Source: Linnemannia hyalina (Eukaryota; Mortierellomycota; Mortierellomycetes; Mortierellales; Mortierellaceae). Taken from it: a stretch of DNA of 64,000 nucleotides. Shown in pieces: positions 42,001 to 51,962 of this stretch. The notes under the pieces are model-generated. The model was not told where the DNA came from and searched no databases. It worked only from the letters and a program-made list of their open reading frames with translations. The position numbers were made by a program, and so were the translations under genes. Every line of letters starts with the position of its first letter. Position 1 is the stretch's first letter. The stretch spans positions 868,001 to 932,000 of the forward strand of contig JAHRHY010000002.1 in the NCBI GenBank assembly GCA_019671135.1, given 5' to 3'.

Positions 42001-45000
42001 CGTTCACCCTAGGCCGGTACAAGGCCAATGAGTTCGTCATTCACTCCGCACAGCACAAAGATGGCCCCTTCACCAACAAGAATCGACCTCTCCCGGACTC
42101 TTGCAGGAATGTCATTGATATTCTGGAGGTGTGGAGACACGGAACAAAGACGTTCGCCGCAGTCCAAGATCTCACCGAGAGGTTCGGGCGGTCATGGATA
42201 GCTCCGGAGGATCGCGAGCGGTACCAGTTCTTCACCGAGGTCGTCCAGGAGTTCAGGCGGTTGGTGATGGAGGAGGGGATGGATGACGACCAAGCGGTCA
42301 AAGAGTTGATGGGGCAACAAGAGTGGCGGTTGATCCCTCTCTCGAAACCGCAGACCGACAAAGATGAAGAGTTGTCATCTGAGGGAGAGCCGATAGACAC
42401 GGATTCCGATTCTGACTTTGTCGCCCAGCCTCGTTACCAACGCAACAGATCTCCGTCCGGCAAAAGATCCCAGTCGCGGAGGAGATCTCAGTCTCTCAAG
42501 AGATCCGAGTCGAGCAAGAGATCCGAGTCGCGCATGAGATCCGAGTCGCGCATGAGACCCGAGTCGCGCATGAGATCCGAGTCGCGCATGAGATCCGAGT
42601 CGCGCAAGAGATCCGAGTCGCGCAAGAGATCCGAGTCGAGCAAGAGATCCGGTTCGAGCAAAAAATCGCCGGCGATCTCGACGGACATGGACATGGATAT
42701 GGATATGGATATGGACATGGATATGGACATCGGTACAGCGGCTGCCAACCAGACTGCCGCAGAAGAGCACTCAACCTCCTCCGATACAGAGCCCATGGAT
42801 CATGAGATGCATTCTGTCCCTGTCACACGTCCTGTTAGCAGAGGCTCTCAACGTAAACCCCGTCCTCAGTACAAGGATAACGTCGTGGAGCCCTGGGGAG
42901 AAGTGGCGGTTAACTTCAACTTTACCTTTCCAATACCTGATGGCATCGAGACGGTTCCCGACTTGTACAAAGCCTGGCATGAAGGGTGGGGAGATATTCC
43001 GTCTCTTCTCCAGCTTACCAAAGAGAACGGTCCGTCATGGAGATCTAAGAATCCACCATCCTCGAAGCAGATCTACCTTTGGTACCATGTTCACTACAAG
43101 GTCATCCAGGCGATGGGCGACTTGGTTGCTAACAACTGGACTGTTGAACAAGCCATCTTCGCGCTTGAGCGCTTGCGGGGCAAGAGAAAGTTGGCGAACT
43201 TGCACAAGGAGATCCCTCGTCCTGGTCATATGATCCTACCGATCATGGACAAGGGAAAGGACAAGGAAGCCCCCAAGGTGCAGTCCAACAGTGGACCGCC
43301 AGCACCAGCCGACGACATCAACACTACTAGCAGCAGCAAAGCGGCACCTACAGCTAGACCCAACGACTCGACTTCGACCTCGACTGCCGGTAGCAGCACC
43401 GTCAACATCAGCAGAACTGGTAGCAGTGAAACTGTAACCAGTGACCACGCAACAACATCAACCCCCACCATCGTTTCCTCAAGTACCACAAGTTTGACCG
43501 TCAGCCAACCCAAATCATCCACCGACAGCTGTACCGACAGCAGTAAGACCCCGGCCTCCGTCAGTAGTGTATCCATAACCAAGGACAAGTCTACCACCAG
43601 CGTCGAAGTAAACCCGATCAACAGTATCGTCTCCAGCAAAACCAAGTTGGCCGGGAACGATAACAGCACTTCGAACACCAAGGACAAGACCACTAGCACC
43701 ACCAAAACAAGCATCACCAGCAACACTACCATCGGCGGGCGCAAGTCGACAACAGACAGAATCAGCACATCGAGCATCAAGGACAAGCCTACTGCCAACA
43801 CCCCGCCGAGCTCTGTCAACGACACTGACGACAGCCGGTCCAAGTTGATTAACGACTCCACCAATGCAACCATTGCCAAGATCTCCAGGTTGATGAATGA
43901 AAGCAACGGCTTACCGATTACCAAGGGTACGGCCACGAGTGGCTCCAGGCCGCCAAGCTCTGTCGACAACATTGCCGTTAGCATACCCAAGTCGGCGCCT
44001 TCCGGCAACATCGCACCGAGTATCAAAGACGAGATTTTAGGCGGCCCCAAGCCAAGTCCTGTCGACAACACCACTGCCGGAGAACCCCAGTCGGCAGATA
44101 ACTGCGTTAACACACCTGGCGCCATGGACATGTCTACAACTATTGTCTCGATGAACGCCGTCAACGGCACCTCCACCAGCAAACCCAAGGCGACAACCGA
44201 GAGCAGCATACTATTGAGCACCAAGAGCAGGACCACCACATTGTCTACCCCCACCGTCACCAGTGCCGTCAACAAAGCCAGGTTGACCACCGACATAAAC
44301 GGAGCGCCCATTATTGTAACACCAAGCACCATCCTCACCTACACCCACAGCAGTGCCAAGAGTATTCAGCGAGCCGTGTCTTCCTCTCGAGCGAGTTCTC
44401 GGTCGAGCAAGGAACTATCCTCCGAAGGATTGACTCGGAACAGCTCTGCTCCAAGCAGCAGCAGTGGTGCATCAGCTGCTCGTTCGAGTTTTGACCGGGA
44501 TGCGACCGTCAACACTAGCAGTATTCTCAACGACGTGACCGCTGATACTATCAACCGTCTCAAGACCCCGAGTGCCAACAGCGATGCCAAAAACGTCCCA
44601 AATGGCATGAACGCTGGTGTTGTCCACCCACCTTACATTGCAAACACATACAGTCTTGACAGACCTAGGTCTGGTTCCGGATACACTGTTGCCCCCCAAG
44701 GATACGTGCCACGGCCAAAAGAACAGGCAGAGACCCTTCACCGCAGGAGCAGGAGCAGGAGTGGGACAGAGGTGACAGAGATTTTGGAGTCTGGCCGAGT
44801 GGATAGTACACATCACGTTCTGCCTCCTCATGGAACCATACCGCCTCGGGCAGCCGTTCCACTGCCACCCAGCTTACAGATCTTCGAGGCTCCGAACCCC
44901 TCCTCGCCGTCTTCCATGCCCCTTCCGATAGATGAGCGATCTGTGTATTATGAACAGGAGTGGTATGACGATGAGGATGAGCAGCTTGTTCATCATCGAC

Positions 45001-45395
45001 CGGCTTTGCAAAGGCCAGCTCCATCACCACCAATACCTCCATCACAACAACCACAACAACATCCTCATCGTAGTCGTCGACCTCAACAATCTCGTTATCA
45101 TCAGGAGCCACAACAGCCACTTCATCCGGCACAACAGTACCAGCACTACCATCGCCAGGTCCAACAGGTCCAACGGCACCACCAGCAAGAGCAACGGGAA
45201 CGGGAAGAGTACCATCATCAACAACAGCAGCAGCAACAATGGAACAGATCTTTGAGTCACACTCATCCTCCTCCTTCACACGATCCTTCCTTCTCATCGC
45301 CGTCTGTTTCATCGCCTTCGCACCACTATAGTCATAATTGGTCCGCTAGGCATTGGGACTCTTCTACATACGATGAAGTGATCGACCTCACCTAA
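39021..45395 (+). CDS. Double GCR1_C-domain nuclear protein, copy 2 (large, with RS and MD repeats)
   Basis: Exons 39021-39134, 39482-40039, 40422-45395; 1881 residues. Intron phases (0,0) and the second intron's place, just after a tryptophan (FRRWK|KWC), match copy 1. Recombinase-like block KWCRLEGFESYQVTVSRLLNYV at about 225-246; R/D/S-rich stretch (300-620); GCR1_C-like domain 1 at about 780-860, preceded by GRYKANEF (GRYKADEF in copy 1) and closed by EFRRLVMEEGMDDDQAV (EFKRLVSEEGMEDDEAV in copy 1); arginine-serine repeats at 897-972; Met-Asp repeats at 978-994; domain 2 at about 1053-1147 (ETVPDLYKAWHEGWGD); then about 500 residues of S/T-rich sequence and a P/Q/H-rich tail. RS repeats suggest SR-kinase phosphorylation and nuclear-speckle or chromatin association (inference). 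Domain 1 is more divergent from the GCR1_C consensus than its counterpart in copy 1. Confidence 0.75.
42483..42665 (+). repeat. Coding 18-bp repeat, about ten copies (arginine-serine)
   Basis: Unit AGATCCGAGTCGCGCATG, encoding RSESRM with variants RSESRK and RSESSK. Units are nearly identical at DNA level, so copy number probably varies. Confidence 0.92.
42684..42731 (+). repeat. Coding hexamer repeat (Met-Asp)n, eight copies
   Basis: GACATG/GATATG alternation encodes eight consecutive Asp-Met pairs (MDMDMD...), ending in DI. Short period and synonymous C/T mixture suggest slippage followed by drift. Confidence 0.92.
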
Positions 45396-45815
45396 AAAGC
45401 GCACCTTGCCATACTACACTTCATACTCACACCCTCGCCTCCTTTCGAAAATGCAAAAGAAATAAAAACAATCAATATACCTGGTTCTGGGAGGAGAGTG
45501 TAGACAGGAGAGAATGTGTGAAATTGCTGGACTATTTATGTAGATTGGCAAGGCAAGGACAAGAAGACAAGAGGAGTACAGGGACAAGAGGAAAGATGAA
45601 TGCCAAGTGGTGCAAAACAGATATAAGGATAATGACATGTTAAGTTAGAAAAGGAGCAAACAGATATAAAGAGAATGCCATGTCAAGATGGAAGAGAGAG
45701 ATAAAAAATGGTATCCTTTAAGAGAGAGAACGACTGATGAACTCTTCAGCAACAGTAAAAGGACGATGAGAAATTAATCATAGTAAAAAACAAAATACGC
45801 ACGTTTTATTTCCCA
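45396..45815. other. Convergent 3' region
   Basis: 420 bases between stop codons facing each other. Purine-rich with repeated GGACAAGAGGA-like and AACAGATATAA motifs (CAGATATAAGGATAATG at 45617 and CAGATATAAAGAGAATGCC at 45660 form a short direct repeat). Nothing coding. Confidence 0.55.
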
Positions 45816-48800
45816 TCAATCACGCTCGTCCTCAAGGACTCGAAGTCGATATTCCATATCCCTCATCTCCCTATCGCGCTCCTCAAGCGTCCTAACCAAG
45901 ACCAAATTCACCTCCTTCTCATACTCCAACATGCCAATCGCATCACCCAGCTTGGCCATCGTCTCCTCAAGCTCATGCAAGTTCCTCGTCGTTTCCTCCA
46001 GTTCCTTCTTCCTCCTCCTATAGCTCTGCTCGCATTTTTGTAGCTGCTCCTTGGTGTGACCCCAGCACAGGGTTGTGTCGCGGAGTTTTTCTTGAGTGTC
46101 GGAGAGTTCTATTTGGAGTTTTGTTACCATGTTTTGGAAGAGGGTTACGGAGGCTGATTGGCAGGCGCGTTCGCGCTGGGCTTGGACTTGGTGTTTTTCG
46201 GTGAGGGCGGTTAGTTGGGTTTTGTGGTCTTCTTGTTGGGCGAGGAGGTCTTGGTCGAGTTTGAGGAGGAGGTGTTCGGTTTTTTGGAGGGCTTGGGTAA
46301 GTTCTTCTTCCTTTAGTCGGAGGGAGGTTGAGAGGTCTTCGATTTGGGTTTCGAGGGATGTGATTGTTGCTTTCATCTCCGTTTGTTGTTCGATCGATGT
46401 TGGAGAGTTGGTGGATGTTGATATCACTGAGAGTTGGGCCTGGAGGTCTTGGGTTTGCTGATGGAGGGCTGAGAGTTGTGCACGATCCCGCGCGGTCTGT
46501 TGGGCGTACTCGTCGTTCAGGGTCTCGACAGAGACCATCTTCTGCACCAGGGCGGTCACCTCCTTATGAAGACGGGTGTTGGATCTTTGAGCCTTGACAA
46601 GAGAAGCCTTGAACTCGGCGGTAGCCTCCCTGTGTTGTTTCTCCAAGAACTCTGTCATCTGGCTCGCTTCATCCTCACTCTGGACCCGGTACTCTGCCAT
46701 CTTAATCTCCTGCGCCGCCAGCTCGTTCTTCAGCTGCTCAATTTCCGCCTCCAGATCACGGACAGGTCCATCAGTAAGTTGCAGTTCCTGCCGCTGATAC
46801 GTCTCCCGCTTCTGGTTCAGGTTCCGTTTCATGTCTTCTAATTCCCCCTCCAGCTTCTTAACCACCCTCTCGACTTCCTCCTTCTGCCCCTCAAACTTCC
46901 TCACCTTACTCTCTAACTCCTTAATCAATACCTGGTCCTCCCGAATCTGGGCCTCAAACCCCAAATGATGCAACTCCAATAATGCCTCAAAGACCTGCCG
47001 ATGATTCTTGAGCTCTCGTTGGGCTCGGAAGACATCTTCCTCAAGGCCAGAGATCTCGGATTGGTTTTGAGCCATGACGAGTTTGAGGAGTCCGAGTTCG
47101 GTTTCGGCGCGGAGGAGGTGGGTTGTTGCTTCTGAGATGAGGTTGTGGCTAGAGATGGATATGAGAGAGGGTTCCGAGTCAGAGGAGGATGGGGTAGGGG
47201 ATGCGGTGGAGGAGGTCGCGCTAGTGCTAGTGGAGACACCTTTTAGTTGGCGGATGTGGCGGTTGTGCAGTTCTTGTGCGGTTTGAAGAGTCTCTTGGAA
47301 AATATCGTTCGGGGTCTCGACACTACTACTACTGCCACTACTACTACTACCGCTCTCCTTCCTCGGCAACGTCGAGTCTTTCTTCTTCTTCTTGGACTTG
47401 TTGTTACCACAACCTCCAAGAACCGACGAGGAGAAAAGGAGAGAAGGAGTCGAAGAACTGTCAGAATTGACAGATGCCATGATCCCATGGATGGCACGCG
47501 CGTCCAACACAGGCAATTTGGCCGTTGCAGCACCACCAGGAGCATTTGGACCAACCAAGAAATGGGATGACGTCTTCTTGAGGTTGAGGATATGGTCCTG
47601 AAGGAGGGTATGATGGGCTCTTCTGGATTGGGCCAGTTGTTGTTCCAGATCGATGATTCGTTGGTGTAATTGTGGGATACAGGCGTCAGAGCCTGGTGTG
47701 GTGGCTGTTGAGACTTCGGGGAGGTTGGTGTTGTGGGAGTGTTTCGTTGGCAGGTTTGCGATTGTGGGGGGGAAGGCTTCCGATGAGGGAGACAAGTGAG
47801 TGGTACCGCGTTGTTGTTGTTGGTGCTGTTGCTGGTGTTGGTCCAGTTTCCTGCGGGCGTTCTTGAGCATGACGTGGTAATCCTGCAGTCTTTGGTATAA
47901 TGGCTATTTGAAACCCACAGACAAATAAAATAGAGGAGTGTTAGAGTTTCTCTGCTATGAAATACAGCATGTTGGGCGTTGACGAGAATAATAAAAGTAA
48001 GATGTGTACCTTGAGGACGGTGGGGTATGAGGTGGACTTGTTGGGACCACCGAACTCGTGTGCGACGAGACGTTGGATTTCGCTCAGGAGGATGTTCATG
48101 GGTATAGCCTCTTCTTCTTGTTCATCGTTGTCATTGAGTGCTGGGGGTACTTCGGCCTGTTCGCGGCCTGTGGGGACAGCAGCGGTGGAAGTGTTAAGCT
48201 CCAGCGAGGGCGCCAAGGGGCTTGTGCTCGTGCCTTCAAGAGATGGTCCGTGTGTCTAGTAAAAGATTTCGTTAGCCATCCATGAGCTTTTGCATCCATG
48301 GTTGTTCCTAGTATGGATTGGAATGTGCATTCTATTTTTGTGCAAGCGTGTGTTATTTCTTACCTCTTGTCGGTTGTCGGCGTTGTTGTCGTGAGGACTG
48401 TGGGTGTTGCTGGTGTCGTCGCTGAACAGCTTTGCAGGACTAGAAGAATGATTGACCGACAAAAGGAAATAAAAGTTGTTTGTTGATTTGATGTTAGCAA
48501 GAAAAAGGGGTCGATCGACAGCTTGCGGCCAAAGCATGAATAACTGCATGTATAACGTTGGGTGACAGACTTACAAAACTGTTCCTGAGAAGGATTCTCC
48601 GGCCTCCTATGACGACAAAGAAAACAAAAGAGCATCTGTGAGAAGCAAGAAAAACCATAGAGTGTTCGATTTGAAAATCTGTAGTATCAAGCTGACTGCC
48701 AAAAAAAAAAAAAAATGGTGGGGAACAAAAATACATACGGCGATGGTGTGAACAAGGGGGGACCACTTGGCGCGACTGTTTGGGCTACGGTGAGCAGGAG

Positions 48801-49083
48801 GGGGTCTCATCAACGCCTGGCTCCCATCATCTGCCCCCATGCCAGTAACACAGACATCTTCAGCAAAAACAGGGGTGGAAGGCGGGTAAAGTTGCTGTTG
48901 CTGGTCAACTCCTTGGCCTTGAAAAGGGTAGTGGGGGCTATTCTGTGAAAGGAAGGGGATGACGGCGCCCTTGGACTTGTTCCGTTTGTGAGAGAAGGGA
49001 GTTTGAGGGGTTGAGGGATGTGGCGCAGGTTGGCTTAGGTCCTGCTGCTGCTGCTGTTGAGCGGTAGGGGCGGATCGCAGCAT
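45816..49083 (-). CDS. Large coiled-coil protein, family not recognised
   Basis: Exons (minus): 48739-49083, 48575-48606, 48364-48439, 48010-48255, 45816-47903; 928 residues, all junctions in phase although two exons are only 32 and 76 nt. The N-terminus (1-115) is Q/P-rich and disordered. Residues 190-260 hold a short conserved-looking segment (NILLSEIQRLVAHEFGGPNKS...VLKPLYQRLQDYHVMLKNARRKLDQ). From about 430 to the end the chain is almost continuous coiled coil (QREREELE-like heptads, for example ELEAEIEQLKNELAAQEIKMAEYRVQ as separate heptads), interrupted near 690. No motor, kinase or membrane part is visible. Cytoskeletal, septation or polarity scaffolds look like this, but I cannot assign one. 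The N-terminal exon chain rests on splice signals and phase only. Confidence 0.7.
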
Positions 49084-50226
49084 GATTTCAACTGCAGGCG
49101 GATCAAGGAATAAAAATTGAGTATTGTGTGCAAAAGGAATGCTGGAGATTGGTGAGTTGGTGGGAAACAAGTGAGGATAGATGAAATTAGGAGCTGAAAT
49201 AAGAGGGAGGGGAAGGTGTCTAACGGATAAGAGGAGAGGAGTGATCCAGGGGAAAAGGTGGCAATGGGCAATGAGGAGAAGAGAGGCGAAAGAAGAAGAG
49301 AAGAAGAAAAACAATGGAGATTGCGAAATGTAAAGCTGAATGCAGCAGAATGATTCATATCCGTTGGTGACTGAAGACGAAATGACAACGGCTTTTTGGA
49401 AGGTGACTAGTAGGTATTGATCTACATGTTTGCTTGCTGCAGGTAGGAAGAAGAGGATGCAACTATCGTCTGGGTGGGGAGGGAATATGGCATCTGAACA
49501 AACAACGGATAAACAACCGTATGCATGCAATGAGGCAACCAAGGTAACTGATGTTAGTGTGTTCTGGATGTGTAATATGGCGATGGCATTGGCACACTGT
49601 ATATGCATGCCTCTCTTTTCCATCCTTGATGTACGCGTAGGTCTCAGAGGAGTGGCGAGGCACGATTTGATCAAGACGCGTCTCTTTTTGTCCACGTGAT
49701 GGATACAGGGAAAACAGAACTGATCCGGTGGAAGGGAAAACAAAGAACAAAAAAGGAGTTGGATAGGTATTGGAAGGATATCGAAACAGGAATACGAAAG
49801 GGCAAAACACACCGTGGACCCGCGTGTACGGAGGAGAGAGATAGAGAGTGAGGGCATGTACTACACAAAAGTTCAAGCAAGGGTTGGAACATTGCTGGTC
49901 AAGTGGACAAATGGCTGAACTCGAGGGCGGAGGTCCGCCTCTCGTTCTACATGTACTGTACAGCTAAGAGGGAGCGATTTTTTCGGCAGATCGAGGGGCT
50001 GCGGTGGAGTCAATCGTCCTTGAGGGCAGATTGGAATTGATTAATGGCTGGTCCGAGGGGAGGAAAGAAAGAAGAACGAGCCTTCATTCTTCCTTTTCTT
50101 TTGTTGTTTTGCCTACTGACAAAAAGAATCATGTTAAACCTTTCTTTTCCCTCTCTTCTCCTTTTCTCACACTTTTATTTCTTCGTCTTTAATCCCACCG
50201 ACTCAATCCTCCTTTAATATACACCA
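49084..50226. other. Divergent intergenic region
   Basis: 1.1 kb between the coiled-coil gene and aspartic protease 2. Several short open stretches on both strands, none with family resemblance or a sensible start. CT-rich promoter at 50083-50215. Confidence 0.55.
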
Positions 50227-51702
50227 ATGAAGATCACTACACTCACGTCTATTTCTCTCGCTGCGGTAATCGCGATCGTGGCAAAAGCAGATACCGCCGC
50301 ACCATCAGATGGTCTCTTCAGGTACTCACCATACCTTGACATACAACTTGCTGAGATTTTATTGATATGTGTTGCATGGAACATGACTTACCAAATGCAT
50401 CAACTCTATCAACCAAATTAGAATCCCAATTATCAAGAGTGAGATTTCTCAACGTGCGCGCGATTCAAGACAGTCGTGGTACGTTACTCTCCGCAAGTAT
50501 GGACTATCCCGAACCAAGAGCGAGATGGAGTCTCAGGCAGTCTCTGCAGTACCATTAATCGACGTCGGCTACGATAAAGAGGCAAGTACACTTATTAGCC
50601 TTTTGTAGTCCGAATGGCATTGGCGAACGACTAGAACCAACGAAATATTATAGTTGTTGTGCTAAGCAAACGTTTTCATCAATGCTCGTTCTTACAGTAC
50701 TACGGACTGGTCGATATCGGCACTCCTCCTCAGACGCTCAAGCTGCAGTTTGACACAGGGTCCTCGCGATTCGTCATCTCTACGACAGAATGCCCGGTCT
50801 GCTCAGGGACGGCGCCCTTCAATCGCGCACTCTCCAGCACCTTCCGTGCAGGAGTGCAGCCCTGGAATATCCGTTATGGCGATGGATCCTTCGCCAAAGG
50901 TGTTATCGCAGAGGACAAGGTCACTCTTGGTAATATCAATGTCCAAAACCAAAAGCTGAACCTGGTGCAGACCGAGAGCGTCAACTTTGACGACACTGTC
51001 GACGGTGTGATGGGCCTCTCCTTTGGCGCCATCTCCGGAAGCACGACGGTGTTTGAGAGCATGCTTGAGCAAAAGTTGGTCGACCAGGGCGTCTTTTCGT
51101 TCTTCTTTGGCAAGCGGGCCATCAACGGCGGAGGCGAGGTGATCTTTGGCGGAGTGGATATGGACCGGATCGAGCCAGGGAACGTGATCACCTACACGAA
51201 TGTTACTGAGGCAACTCACTGGAATATCGACGTGCAGGACTTTATCATGAACGATGGATCCTTTGCAAAGGACAAGAACACGACACCCATCCGATCAATC
51301 GTGGATACAGGAACGACGTTGTTGGTTGGACCCGAGGACTGGGTTCGCTGGTACCATAGTCAGATCCCCAAGTCACGCAAATTCCGAAAGACGTGGGTGG
51401 TCCCTTGCAAGGGCCATAGCAAGCTGTCGGTGGTGATTGAGGGCAAGGCGTTTACGGTGCCGTACGAGGACTTGACGAGGGAGTATATTGGGTTTGGGTT
51501 GTGTTTTTCTGCTGTGCAGACGAGTTCGGCGGATTATTTGATCCTAGGGGATGTGTTCTTGAAGAACAACTATGTGGTATTTGACCAGGCGGAGAAGCGT
51601 GTTGGGTTTGCGCCATTGAAGACCGAGGCCAGGGAGGTGACGGTTACTGTTGATACCGAGGACGAGGATGCAGCATCCAGCCGTGTGCAGGAGGAACTTT
51701 AG
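50227..51702 (+). CDS. Pepsin-family (A1) aspartic protease 2, secreted
   Basis: Exons 50227-50321, 50422-50581, 50698-51702; 419 residues. Signal peptide MKITTLTSISLAAVIAIVAKA, propeptide IPIIKSEISQRARDSRQSWY..., mature part from YYGLVDIGTPPQTLKLQFDTGSS with D104 (DTGSS) and D288 (DTGTT). It shares exon plan, phases and long identical stretches (IGTPPQ, QLLDQGVF-like region, IFGG-D-R-E, KNNYVVFDQ) with the protease at 32390-33968, but lacks that gene's basic insert and poly-glycine. The second intron has a GC donor: GATAAAGAG|GCAAGT...TTACAG|TACTAC. The paralog uses GT there, and the frame works only with this junction. The C-terminus is acidic (VDTEDEDAASSRVQEEL). Likely a secreted or vacuolar digestive protease. 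Confidence 0.93.
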
Positions 51703-51962
51703 CAAACATACTCATCGATCGAGTAGTATCAGTAAACCATATTTTAACACGCGCATTGAGAAAGCCAATTTCCTGTGGCTTGGCCTGACCTACTCCTTTT
51801 CTCTCGCGCGCCTTTTCACAGACAAAAGAGTGTTATTTCTTTCCCTGTGCTGGTGCCCTCCTCATCCGCGCTTTCCTTTCTTCCACTTCTTCATTCTTAA
51901 CCTCACTCCACTTCGACCTAGCCACCATACTCATCGATAGCAAGGCACACTCCAGCATAAAT
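51703..51962. other. Short intergenic, promoter of Ssr4
   Basis: 260 bases with pyrimidine-rich core (51835-51910) directly ahead of the ATG. Nothing coding. Confidence 0.5.

Noticed and set aside
43226..44338. 370-codon open stretch antisense to the S/T-rich part of GCR1_C copy 2
   Set aside because: Hydrophobic V/L-rich translation is the mirror of ACC/AGC-rich codons; not a gene.
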